Origin: Hymenobacter telluris
GTDB taxonomy: Bacteria > Bacteroidota > Bacteroidia > Cytophagales > Hymenobacteraceae
Direction: 5' to 3'
Length of the DNA: 64,000 bases
Assembly (NCBI RefSeq): GCF_017313265.1
Contig: NZ_JAFLQZ010000008.1
Coordinates: forward strand, 165,161 to 229,160
In this document: positions 53,275 through 61,362 of the stretch, piece by piece
Layout of the letters: every line of letters begins with the position of its first letter
Numbering within the stretch: the first letter of the stretch is position 1
Position numbers and translations under genes: made by a program
Notes under the pieces: model-generated
Told to the model about the DNA's origin: nothing
Databases searched by the model: none
The model's input: the letters and a program-made list of their open reading frames with translations, nothing else

Positions 53275-54456
53275 TCAGTAGCTTTTGCCGTGAGTTAGCT
53301 TGAGTACTTGGTTGGTGAGCCCAGGTATCCGTTTCAAAAACCGGATGGCAAGGGTTGTTAAGGCGGGTCGCCCAAAAAACTGATGGATTAGCCGCCCTGC
53401 GGTAATGCGCAGCAGCAGCAAGCGCCGCCAGGCTTGGGTGTATTGCTGCTCTAATTCAGGGCGTGAAATACGGCCATCCAGGTAGTCAAGCAGCAGGCCA
53501 TACAACAGGAAACTGGCGTTCATCCCCATGCTCATGCCATTACCGGCCAACGGAGCAATGGTTCCCGCTGCATCACCGAGCAGCAGCACGTGGGTTTCCA
53601 CAGTGGACCGTTCACGAAACGTAATCTGGGAAATGACAATGGGCGGCTTGCCAGCTCGTTGCGCCTCCTGGAGGTAGGGGCGCAGCAACGGGTTCTGCAT
53701 GAGGACTTGGCGCTCCATCTCGGCTACGCTATTCCCGTGGGCCCGTAGATTGCGCACATCACTGATGTAGCTGCAATTAGTGAGCCCGCCCGGCACCGGC
53801 GAAAGCCCACAATAGCCATCTTTGAAATTATGCATTTCCACCAAGTCGCGGGGAAAATCGGGGACTTGCAGATGATATTTGACGGCTACAAACTGGCGAC
53901 CCTGACGGCTGGATTCCAGAAAACTACGCTTGAGCTTGCTGTCGAGGTTGGCATGCTTGCCCCAGGCCCCGCAGGCAGTGCGCGCCCGGTAAGTAGCCCC
54001 GCCTGCCACTGTAATGGTCAGTTGCTCGTTGGCAAATACCACGTCCGTTACTTTGGTGCCTTCCTGAATGGTGGCGCCATGCTGAACCGCCAGGCGGGCC
54101 AGCAGCTGGTCTAGCTCGTACCGGGTGATGCCTAAGCCGCCAATATCCAAGGGGTGATGCAGGGCCTCGCCGGTGGGCGAGGACACGGTAAAGCGCGTCA
54201 TTTTCGGCAGGTTCATTTCAGCCAGCGGCACCCCAATGCGGCACAGGAAATCATAGTTCTCCATTGAAATGTACTCGCCACAAACGCGGTGAAACGGGTA
54301 CGTTTCCTTCTCGAACAGCACCACTGTTCGCCCTGCCTGCGCCAATTGCAGCGCCAGCGTCAGGCCCGACACGCCCCCACCAATTATGGCGCAGTCGTAG
54401 AGTTCAGTCAAAGTTTTCGGGGCCGTACGGGGCAGGCTAGAGGGAAGAACCGACAT
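53275..54456 (-). CDS. FAD-dependent oxidoreductase, geranylgeranyl-reductase-like (isonitrile operon)
   Basis: The 393-residue flavoprotein has the N-terminal FAD motif AIIGGGVSGLTLALQLAQAG (G26, G28, G31), the RVCGEYIS segment typical of the geranylgeranyl-reductase-like group, and the second FAD motif LLGDAAGTIAPLAGNGMSM. The family reduces or oxidises prenyl chains, aromatic rings or polyene precursors. It is the third gene of the operon that follows the TetR-isonitrile synthase and dioxygenase-UbiA genes (48 bp gap). A role in finishing the isonitrile product or its prenyl tail is inferred from position. It has no membrane segment. Confidence 0.88.
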   Translation of the reverse strand: MSVLPSSLPRTAPKTLTELYDCAIIGGGVSGLTLALQLAQAGRTVVLFEKETYPFHRVCGEYISMENYDFLCRIGVPLAEMNLPKMTRFTVSSPTGEALHHPLDIGGLGITRYELDQLLARLAVQHGATIQEGTKVTDVVFANEQLTITVAGGATYRARTACGAWGKHANLDSKLKRSFLESSRQGRQFVAVKYHLQVPDFPRDLVEMHNFKDGYCGLSPVPGGLTNCSYISDVRNLRAHGNSVAEMERQVLMQNPLLRPYLQEAQRAGKPPIVISQITFRERSTVETHVLLLGDAAGTIAPLAGNGMSMGMNASFLLYGLLLDYLDGRISRPELEQQYTQAWRRLLLLRITAGRLIHQFFGRPALTTLAIRFLKRIPGLTNQVLKLTHGKSY

Positions 54457-54504
54457 ACTGCGGAATAATAGCTAAATGGATAGGTGCAGGAGGAAAGGGC
54501 GTAC

Positions 54505-56349
54505 CTACACCGCACTCCGCCTGGTCTTTCTCCCTGTTGTTTGGCTGGGCTGATTGCTGCTCCGTAGGATGCGCGTGGCGAAAAGTACGCTGGCCGCCAC
54601 CAGGCTCGTGTAGGCGGTGGCTTTTAGCCACTGGGGCACCAGCATGCCGTTTTCCTTGAGCACGGCGGCAGCGGCGGTTTCGTCTTTTGCGGCAATTTTC
54701 TGGTTGATTGTTTTGTAGCCTTGGGCTATGTACGCCACGGCGCCGGCCAGTGGCAACAAACCCAGATAGGCTACTTTCGGTAGTTTTTCAACCTTGAATA
54801 AGTAGGTGAAGCTGCCTAGGGCCAGCAGCCCCGCGCCGCCGGTTATAGCCTGCGCTACGCGCATGCTGTGGTGCAAGCCCAGCGCCACAATGGCGGTGTG
54901 CAGACCGGCCGCACGGTCTTCGGGGTAGTCCTCCGCATTATTGAGCATGAGCACACCCACTTGGAGCAGGCCGTAGGCGGCAGCCAAGGTCAGTACGGCT
55001 GGTTGGGGGAAGTGCGTGACCAAACTGCTGGTGTAGGCCATCGGGCCAAAGAAAATAACAGCCCATTGCGCGGCTAACTGCCATACCCCGCGCGATTTGA
55101 AGTGCAAGGGCCGCCACGAATACTGGAAACCCAGCGCCCAGCCAATAACGGTGAGCGGTACAAACTGCCACCGCCCGGTGCGTTGCGTCAGCCAGACGCT
55201 AACCAGCACGGTACTCGCCACCGAAGCGCGCATTTGCCACCGCACGCCCCCTTCGCCTAGCTCAAACACGGCATTGGATAAGTGGCTTTTGTACACCGCA
55301 TCCACGCGCCGGTCGGCGTAGGCATTCACCAGGTCCCCGAAGTTGAAGAGCAGATAGATGCCCGCCAGCCCTACGTACAGCTCCGGCTTTTTCAGAAACC
55401 GAAAATCCTCGGCACTGAGCAGAACAGGAATCAGGAAAATAGGAATCTCCGCTATCAGAAACTCAGTGCGGCGTAGCGTTTTACTGTTTTTCAGGAACTG
55501 CGCCAAGCCGCGGTGCGCTGGCCGCGCCAGCAGGTTGATGCGCTGAATATGACGCTCATTGGGGTTCAGAAACGCGTCGCGGCCGTGGAGTAGGACGTGG
55601 TTATCCGCCAGTACAATGTCGTTGTCGGCCCAGGTGTGGATGTAGAACACCTCGGGGGCGTAAAGGGCGGCTTGCAATTCGCCTATCAGATCGGCTTGCT
55701 CGGTGGGCGTGGCATCCAGCACTTCCACGCTCACGGGATTCAAGTCGTGTACTGGCTCGGCGAAACGCAGGGTGGCCTCGCCCGTAACGGGGTGGGCTTG
55801 CACTAAGCGCTGGGTGAGGGTGCCACCATAGTGCACTATTTTTTCGGTGCGGTAGCGTAGGGTAGCCTGTTGCCAGCGGCTGCGTTGCGCAGCGGTGGCA
55901 CGGGCCAGCACTCGGCTGGTATCAGCGAAGGTGGTGCCGCCACGGTCCTCGGGGCGGGGGGCTTTCACGCACTGAAAGAAGATGAGGTACGGAATGCGGC
56001 CAATAAAAGCGCCGTCCCAATGCAGTGGTACAGCACTAGGCGTATAAAGATAGTTCTTGGCATCAGGCTTCACCTTCAGCTCGTTGATGGCGCCGAACGG
56101 CCATTGAAGCGGCTCGCCTAGCTGCTGGGCATAAAGCGCAAACTGTGTCTTATCAAATAAGTTGAACCCCCGAAAAATAAGAATCCGGTGTGCCTGCACC
56201 CATTCCATGATTTGGTCGGCTGCAATGTTGGCTATGGTTTGGCCAGCAGTAGTGGCTCGCACGAGCAAGCCGAAGGGTACTTGGGGTTCGAGGGAATAGG
56301 CAGGCATAGGATAATAGGAAAGCGGTAGGGGCGCTTGGCTGTAGAGCAC
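54505..56349 (-). CDS. Fusion of Fe(II)/2-oxoglutarate dioxygenase (PvcB/TauD type) and UbiA prenyltransferase
   Basis: The 614-residue protein joins two enzymes. Residues about 20-280 are a TauD/TfdA dioxygenase: iron ligands His110 and Asp112 in LHWDGAF, the distal His probably His255 in HVLLHGRDAF, and Arg266/Arg270 for 2-oxoglutarate. Residues about 295-600 are a UbiA-type intramembrane prenyltransferase with about eight helices and both Asp-rich motifs: GDLVNAYADRRVD (Asn342, Asp346, Asp350) and NNAEDYPEDRAAG (Asp474, Asp478). PvcB-type dioxygenases decarboxylate or desaturate isonitrile amino acids made by PvcA. Here the enzyme is tethered to a membrane enzyme that attaches a prenyl or similar lipid chain. 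The fusion is continuous without a stop or frameshift. Confidence 0.9.
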   Translation of the reverse strand: MLYSQAPLPLSYYPMPAYSLEPQVPFGLLVRATTAGQTIANIAADQIMEWVQAHRILIFRGFNLFDKTQFALYAQQLGEPLQWPFGAINELKVKPDAKNYLYTPSAVPLHWDGAFIGRIPYLIFFQCVKAPRPEDRGGTTFADTSRVLARATAAQRSRWQQATLRYRTEKIVHYGGTLTQRLVQAHPVTGEATLRFAEPVHDLNPVSVEVLDATPTEQADLIGELQAALYAPEVFYIHTWADNDIVLADNHVLLHGRDAFLNPNERHIQRINLLARPAHRGLAQFLKNSKTLRRTEFLIAEIPIFLIPVLLSAEDFRFLKKPELYVGLAGIYLLFNFGDLVNAYADRRVDAVYKSHLSNAVFELGEGGVRWQMRASVASTVLVSVWLTQRTGRWQFVPLTVIGWALGFQYSWRPLHFKSRGVWQLAAQWAVIFFGPMAYTSSLVTHFPQPAVLTLAAAYGLLQVGVLMLNNAEDYPEDRAAGLHTAIVALGLHHSMRVAQAITGGAGLLALGSFTYLFKVEKLPKVAYLGLLPLAGAVAYIAQGYKTINQKIAAKDETAAAAVLKENGMLVPQWLKATAYTSLVAASVLFATRILRSSNQPSQTTGRKTRRSAV

Positions 56350-56406
56350 CGTAGTAAAGGTGCAAAGCAGCAGCGGGCCAACCAGTTGATAATTCGGACG
56401 GGTTGG

Positions 56407-58023
56407 TTAAGAATTCGGGCTGGCTACAAAGTGATTGGGACGCCCGTTCTTTTCTACGAGTTCTGCGCCCAGCTCTTCGGCCTGATAGCGTTTCATCAGC
56501 ACGTAGTCGTTGTTGCGCAGTACTACCACGCCGTGCCAGGGCGTCAGCCAGTCGTCTACGGCGCGCGTAATGCGTAGCCCGATCTTGTCGGAATACGGAT
56601 GCTGCGGGTGGATGCTGAGGCGTACCGCGTGCGGAAATTCCTGGGCCAATAGCCGCGTCCAGGCATTGCTGCGACGGATAACTTCGTACGCCACTTCCTT
56701 GCTTTCCTCTTTCACCCGGTTTTTGCTTTTCTCGGGTGCCAGCACTAAGCCATCTTCCGACACGAAGCGGTGAATACCGTTGAACATCGCGCGGTGGTGT
56801 TCGGTGTCGCGCACCCTGGCTCTAAGGTCGTCTAGCGGCTCGCCGTATTGGGCCACTATCCAGGCGCGAGCCTCATCGAAGGAGGTGGTAGTTAGCAGGT
56901 CTTCCAGGTTGAGCACTTCCAGGTCGGGGGTGCCTAGCTGCTGCAGTTGCTGTTTCAGCACGTCGTTGTAGGCCGATACGTCTGCGTCGCTCACCTGCAC
57001 CAAATCGGCGAATACGCGTCCATCGGCGCAAATAGTGAGGCGGGCGCCCGGCGCGTACACCTGCCGAATGTCGGTGCAAAGGCTTTGCAGAAACGTCAGC
57101 GCAATTTCTTCCCCAAGGTCAGGCAGCTTACCTAGCACTTTGCGCGGGTTCGGCGACTTGGCTGGGAAGGCCGGCAAAATCAAGTGAATCGGCAGGTTCT
57201 GGCTGATGTAGTACTGTAGCTTGGGCAGCTGCAAGGCAATACTCTGCTCGTCGGGCACAGCGGACTGGTCGGGGCCACTAAGCAATACTTTGCGGTGGAG
57301 TAGCAGCAGCTTTGCGATGCGCCGAGCGACATTGAAATCCACGGCCGGGGCTACGCCCATAAATTGCTCTAACGCTGGCGCTACCTGCCCAAGCAGCAAG
57401 GGGCCGAGCATAGTGGAGAGTTGCGGAGTGGCCAGGGCCAGCCCGGCGCTCAGTAGTTCTAGCAGTTGATTGGTGGCCTGTCCATCGGTTGAGCGGTCGA
57501 GCAGGCGTAATCCTAACACGCCCCAATGGGTGGCGTAGAGTGCCTGCGTCAGCTGCGCGGTGAGGGCTTCGGCCGGCGCATCCGTAGCACCCCGGACCAC
57601 CATTTCAAACAAGGCTAGCCCGCGCAGCCGGACACTTTCCGTTTCAGGGCTGAGCACGCCGATAGGCGCTTCGGCATCGAGCAGCGTAGCTAGCTGCGAG
57701 CGTAATAAGCGGTAGTGCGGCACCAGCAAAGCTAATTTCCACTGCACCAGCGCCTGAAAACGCTGGGCTATAGACCCAGCCGGCAAGTCAGGTACACTGG
57801 CTTCTAAGTCGTTGTGGATGCGCTGGTAGAGGCCAAGGATAAAGTCGTTTTTGGAACCGAAATGCTGGTAGGTATCAGCTAAGGACTGCTTGGCCGCGGT
57901 GGCAATGTCGGCAACCGAAACGGCGCTGTACCCCTGCGCTTCAAAAAGACGCAAACCGGTATCAAGCAAGTGCCAACGAGTGGAGGCAACGGGAAACTGG
58001 GAGGCAGACTGGGCGGCCATCAA
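56407..58023 (-). CDS. Fusion of TetR-type DNA-binding domain and PvcA/DIT1 isonitrile synthase
   Basis: The 538-residue protein has a TetR-like N terminus (about 1-205) with HTH segment ADIATAAKQSLADTYQHFGS (39-57). A short linker leads to a DIT1/PvcA domain (about 225-538): LPAFPAKSPNPRKVLGKLPD (283-302), ICADGRVFADLV (331-342), RLSIHPQ (468-474) and TPWHGVV (494-500). PvcA/IsnA enzymes turn an L-amino acid (Tyr or Trp) and ribulose-5-phosphate into an isonitrile. A transcription factor fused to a biosynthetic enzyme is very unusual. It may let the enzyme sense its substrate and control its own operon. It is first of three genes (57 bp before the dioxygenase-UbiA gene). The amino acid substrate cannot be read. 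Confidence 0.9.
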   Translation of the reverse strand: MMAAQSASQFPVASTRWHLLDTGLRLFEAQGYSAVSVADIATAAKQSLADTYQHFGSKNDFILGLYQRIHNDLEASVPDLPAGSIAQRFQALVQWKLALLVPHYRLLRSQLATLLDAEAPIGVLSPETESVRLRGLALFEMVVRGATDAPAEALTAQLTQALYATHWGVLGLRLLDRSTDGQATNQLLELLSAGLALATPQLSTMLGPLLLGQVAPALEQFMGVAPAVDFNVARRIAKLLLLHRKVLLSGPDQSAVPDEQSIALQLPKLQYYISQNLPIHLILPAFPAKSPNPRKVLGKLPDLGEEIALTFLQSLCTDIRQVYAPGARLTICADGRVFADLVQVSDADVSAYNDVLKQQLQQLGTPDLEVLNLEDLLTTTSFDEARAWIVAQYGEPLDDLRARVRDTEHHRAMFNGIHRFVSEDGLVLAPEKSKNRVKEESKEVAYEVIRRSNAWTRLLAQEFPHAVRLSIHPQHPYSDKIGLRITRAVDDWLTPWHGVVVLRNNDYVLMKRYQAEELGAELVEKNGRPNHFVASPNS

Positions 58024-58065
58024 AACAAGCGAAGAAGAAATACACGGCCGTCACGTGCGGCAGAC

Positions 58066-58073
58066 GAAAGGTA
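58066..58073 (-). promoter_or_regulatory. Near-consensus -7 box (TACCTTTC) before the isonitrile operon
   Basis: TACCTTTC on the minus strand differs from TAnnTTTG only at the last base and lies 43 bp before the start at 58023. No -33 TTG is seen at the right distance. Confidence 0.35.
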
Positions 58074-58113
58074 GTACAGTGGCAGCCAGACAGTATAAAA
58101 AACTAGTACGGGC

Positions 58114-59130
58114 TTACCGAACCGATGACTCCCGAATGACCAGCTGAGTGGTGAGTACGGCTTGGCGGGGCGCAGGCGCCGCTTGGGCATTTACCTGTTC
58201 TAGAAACAGTAACCCTGCTTCCCGGCCCATTTCATACGTGGGGTGCATTACCGAGGTCAGCGTAGGCTCTACTACCGTGGCATGAAACTCGTCGGTGAAG
58301 CCCACCAGCCCTACGTCGTTGGGGATGCGCAGGCCCTGCCGCTTGATTTCCTTCATGGCGGCAAAGGCCGTGGTATCGTTCACCCCGAAAATAGCATCGG
58401 GGCGGACTGGGAGGGCCAGCAGTTGCCGGGTGGCTTCGGTGGCACTTGGTATGCTCAGGTCGCAGTGCACCAGCAGACTTTCATCGAAGGCGAGGTCGCA
58501 CTCGGCCAGGCCCTGTTGGTAGCCCTGGATTCGTTCCTGCGTGATGTTGAGCTGGGCCGGCCCCGCAATGTGGGCAATCCGGCGGTAGCCGCTCTCGAAA
58601 AAGTGGCGCGTAATGCGGCGGGCCGCTTCCAGGTTGTCAACCACCACCGTCGAAACTTCTTCGGGGCGGCAAATCCGGTCGAAGAACACCAGCGGTACTT
58701 GCTCTTCTATCAGGTTGCTGAAGTGAGCGTAATCCTGGGTTTCCTGCGCCAGGCACATGATAATGCCCGCCACGCGCAGCTTCAACAGGTTGTCGAGGCA
58801 CTCTTTTTCCTTCTCGGCACTCTCATAGCTGCACCGAATCACGATGTAGTAGCCGTGCTCGTTGGCTACGCTCTCGATGCCGCTGATGATGGAAGAGAAG
58901 AAATACGTGACCAGGTCGGGCACGATGACGCCAATGGTATTCGACTGGTGCTTGAGCAGCCCAATGGCCAGCGGATTGGGGCTGTAATCAAGCTCCTGCG
59001 CCAGTTCCTGCACTTTCTGGGTTAGCTCGGCGCTGATATCGGGGTGGTTGCGCAACGCCCGCGAAACCGTGGAAATAGACACATTTAACGTCTGGGCCAG
59101 GGTTTTCAGAGAGACGTGCCGTTTGCTCAT
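58114..59130 (-). CDS. LacI family transcriptional regulator
   Basis: I start the protein at the ATG 59130 (MSKRHVSLKTLAQTLNVSIS), which puts the LacI HTH at the N terminus; the longer frame to 59217 adds 29 unrelated residues. The 338-residue protein has HTH TLAQTLNVSISTVSRALRNH, hinge helix SPNPLAIGLLKHQS, and a periplasmic-binding-like sugar domain (IGVIVPDLVTYFFSSIISGI). It is divergent from the aldo/keto reductase operon, whose regulator it probably is. Inducer unknown, likely a sugar. Confidence 0.93.
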   Translation of the reverse strand: MSKRHVSLKTLAQTLNVSISTVSRALRNHPDISAELTQKVQELAQELDYSPNPLAIGLLKHQSNTIGVIVPDLVTYFFSSIISGIESVANEHGYYIVIRCSYESAEKEKECLDNLLKLRVAGIIMCLAQETQDYAHFSNLIEEQVPLVFFDRICRPEEVSTVVVDNLEAARRITRHFFESGYRRIAHIAGPAQLNITQERIQGYQQGLAECDLAFDESLLVHCDLSIPSATEATRQLLALPVRPDAIFGVNDTTAFAAMKEIKRQGLRIPNDVGLVGFTDEFHATVVEPTLTSVMHPTYEMGREAGLLFLEQVNAQAAPAPRQAVLTTQLVIRESSVR

Positions 59131-59265
59131 GCTACCACTTGTATAAGAAGGTGAAACTGAATTGAAGCTTCTGCCACAGAAAGCAGGTGCCGCCATCAGA
59201 AGGGCCCCAATTTCCACTTCTGCGGCAAGAGAAAAACAATGTTACCGTAATTTTCTTTCACAAAC

Positions 59266-59284
59266 CTTTGCGCAAAGCTTTGCG
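59266..59284. promoter_or_regulatory. Candidate LacI-type operator
   Basis: Two overlapping 12-bp palindromes, CTTTGCGCAAAG (59266-59277) and GCAAAGCTTTGC (59272-59283), with a central CG or GC as in LacI-family operators, lie between the LacI gene and the reductase promoter. Confidence 0.55.
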
Positions 59285-59306
59285 GAATTATCTTAAAGAC
59301 AACCGA

Positions 59307-59336
59307 TTGTGTGGGCTTGCGCGGCTTCTACTTTTG
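59307..59336 (+). promoter_or_regulatory. Bacteroidota promoter (TTG-19-TACTTTTG) of the reductase operon
   Basis: The -33 TTG (59307-59309) and -7 TACTTTTG (59329-59336) have a 19-bp spacer. The reductase starts at 59400. The candidate operator lies about 25 bp upstream. Confidence 0.6.
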
Positions 59337-59399
59337 CCTGCACTGGCCAGCTTAGCTGAAGAGCAAGCGGCGGCTGGTGTCATCTTCACCACGGCACGT

Positions 59400-60332
59400 A
59401 TGGAGCGCAGAAAATTAGGGAAAACAGGCATGGAAGTTTCCTGCCTGAGTTTGGGAGCTTCGTCGCTGGGCGGGGTCTTTCACGATATCAATGAGCAGCA
59501 GGGCATTGAAACGGTCTGCACCGCCGTCGAAAACGGCATCAATTTCATTGATGTATCGCCCTACTATGGCTTTCTGAAGGCCGAAACTGTGCTGGGCAAG
59601 GCGCTGCAACAGCTACCGCGCGACCAGTATTACCTATCCACCAAAGTGGGCCGCTACGGGCAGAACGGGGTGAAAAGCTGGGACTACAGCGGGGCGCGCG
59701 CCGTGCAAAGCGTGGAGGAAAGCCTGGCCCGCCTGCACCTCGACTACATCGACCTGATCAACGTGCACGACATTGAGTTCAGTGACTTAGACCAGGTTAT
59801 CAACGAGACGCTGCCCGCGTTGCAGTCGATGAAGGCGGCCGGCGTGGTGGGGCATGTGGGCATTACCGGGCTGCCGCTGGAGCAGCTGCGCTACATAATT
59901 GAGCGGGTGCCGCCCAGCACCGTGGAAACCGTGCTATCCTTCTGCCACTACTGCCTCAACGATACGGCGTTGGAAGACTATGTGCCGTTTTTCGAGGCCC
60001 AGGGGGTAGGTGTTATCAATGCCTCGCCGCTGGCCATGGGCATGCTCTCGGAGCGCGGCGCGCCCGACTGGCATCCGGCTTCCGAGCAGGTGCAGGAGCA
60101 CGCCCGGCAGGCGGCAGCCTTTTGCAAAAGCCAGAGCTACCCCATCGAGAAGCTCGCCATTCAATTCTCGGTCAGTAACCCGCAAATTGCCACTACGCTG
60201 GTCAGCACCGCCACGCCCGATAACATACTGCGCAATATCCGGTGGGCCACCGAGCCCCTCGACCCGATGCTGCTAAAGCAAGTGCAGCAGATTTTGCAGC
60301 CGGTGCTGAACGAAACCTGGGAAAACTCGTGA
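59400..60332 (+). CDS. Aldo/keto reductase, L-galactose/L-fucose dehydrogenase-like
   Basis: The start at ATG 59400 (MERRKLGKTGMEVSCLSLGA) follows the promoter. The open frame to 59187 contains the operator and promoter. The 310-residue protein has the AKR tetrad: Asp in FIDVSPYYG, Tyr in SPYYGF, Lys in LSTKVGRYG and His in INVHDIEFSD. With a lactonase and a zinc alcohol dehydrogenase downstream it fits an oxidative sugar pathway that turns L-fucose, L-galactose or similar into a lactone using NAD(P). The substrate is inferred. Confidence 0.88.
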   Translation: MERRKLGKTGMEVSCLSLGASSLGGVFHDINEQQGIETVCTAVENGINFIDVSPYYGFLKAETVLGKALQQLPRDQYYLSTKVGRYGQNGVKSWDYSGARAVQSVEESLARLHLDYIDLINVHDIEFSDLDQVINETLPALQSMKAAGVVGHVGITGLPLEQLRYIIERVPPSTVETVLSFCHYCLNDTALEDYVPFFEAQGVGVINASPLAMGMLSERGAPDWHPASEQVQEHARQAAAFCKSQSYPIEKLAIQFSVSNPQIATTLVSTATPDNILRNIRWATEPLDPMLLKQVQQILQPVLNETWENS

Positions 60333-60379
60333 GGTAGCGGTGCGTTACCTTGCCTCACCAACCGCAAATTCCTACCACC

Positions 60380-61207
60380 ATGAAAATTGACGCTCATCAG
60401 CATTTCTGGCAGTACCACCCCGTGCGCGACGCCTGGATCAACCAGGAAATGGCCGTCATTCAGCGCGACTTTTTACCCACCGATTTGCAGCCGCTGTTAA
60501 CCCGCAACGGCCTGGATGGCTGCGTGGTAGTGCAGTCCGACCAGTCGGAAGCGGAAAACGAGTTTCAGTTGGCCAATGCCGCGCAGCACAGCTTTATTAA
60601 AGGCGTGGTCGGCTGGGTAGATTTGCAGGCCGAAAACGTAACCGAGCGGCTGAGCTACTATAGGCAGTTCGAGAAGCTGAAGGGCTTCCGGCACGTGTTG
60701 CAGGGTGAGGCCAACCGGGCCCTCATGCTGACGCCCGACTTCCGGCGGGGCATTGCGGCGCTGGAGCCGCTGAACTTCACCTACGACCTACTGATTTTCC
60801 CCGACCAGCTGGCGTATTCGCAGGAACTGGTAGCGGCTTTTCCTAACCAGCGGTTCGTGCTCGACCACATTGCCAAGCCCGACATCAAAGCGCAGCAGAT
60901 TGAGCAATGGGCCGCCGACCTTGAAGCCCTGGCCGCTCACGAAAACGTATGGTGCAAGGTGTCGGGCATGGTGACGGAAGCCCGCTGGCAGGCCTGGCAG
61001 TCCTGCGACTTCCGGCCTTACCTGGATACCGTGTTCGAAGCTTTCGGGACCAGCCGGGTGATGTTTGGCTCCGACTGGCCGGTGTGCGAGGTGGCCGGCG
61101 GCTACGATGCCGTGGTGCAGCTGGCGCAGGAGTATCTGGCCGGTTTTTCAACGCACGAACAAGCCCTGTTCTGGGGCGATACGGCTGCCGCTTTTTATTC
61201 GCTTTAG
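60380..61207 (+). CDS. L-fuconolactonase-type amidohydrolase
   Basis: The 275-residue protein begins MKIDAHQHFWQYHPVRDAW, with the DAHQHFW motif (metal-binding HxH variant) of COG3618 lactonases. It has the TIM-barrel stretch VLDHIAKPDIKAQQIEQW (a His ligand) and the terminal GSDWPVCEVAGGYD. Relatives open L-fucono-1,5-lactone or other sugar lactones. It lies 47 bp after the reductase gene on the same strand, and both products fit consecutive steps. There is no signal peptide; it is cytosolic. Confidence 0.9.
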   Translation: MKIDAHQHFWQYHPVRDAWINQEMAVIQRDFLPTDLQPLLTRNGLDGCVVVQSDQSEAENEFQLANAAQHSFIKGVVGWVDLQAENVTERLSYYRQFEKLKGFRHVLQGEANRALMLTPDFRRGIAALEPLNFTYDLLIFPDQLAYSQELVAAFPNQRFVLDHIAKPDIKAQQIEQWAADLEALAAHENVWCKVSGMVTEARWQAWQSCDFRPYLDTVFEAFGTSRVMFGSDWPVCEVAGGYDAVVQLAQEYLAGFSTHEQALFWGDTAAAFYSL

Positions 61208-61272
61208 GCTGATGTTGGTTGTTGAGGGGCTGCATGGTAGCAAGCATTTGAATTGCGACTTATTACAAGAAC

Positions 61273-61310
61273 GTCATGCTTTATCTGGCGTCCGCTTGCC
61301 GAAGCATGAC
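61273..61310. repeat. Short inverted repeat (GTCATGCTT...AAGCATGAC)
   Basis: Perfect 9-bp arms (61273-61281 and 61302-61310) around a 20-nt loop lie between the lactonase and alcohol dehydrogenase genes. The form resembles dispersed repeats seen widely in Hymenobacter-like genomes. That resemblance is from memory and untested. Confidence 0.45.
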
Positions 61311-61362
61311 ACCCTTTTCGTTCAACCAGCAACAATCAGCCAACAACAATCAACCATTAGCA

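Noticed and set aside
56380..58023. Possible sequencing artefact joining TetR and PvcA
   Set aside because: The frame is open through the linker, both halves keep conserved motifs and there is no internal start with a clear leader. I keep the fusion but note the test in the findings.
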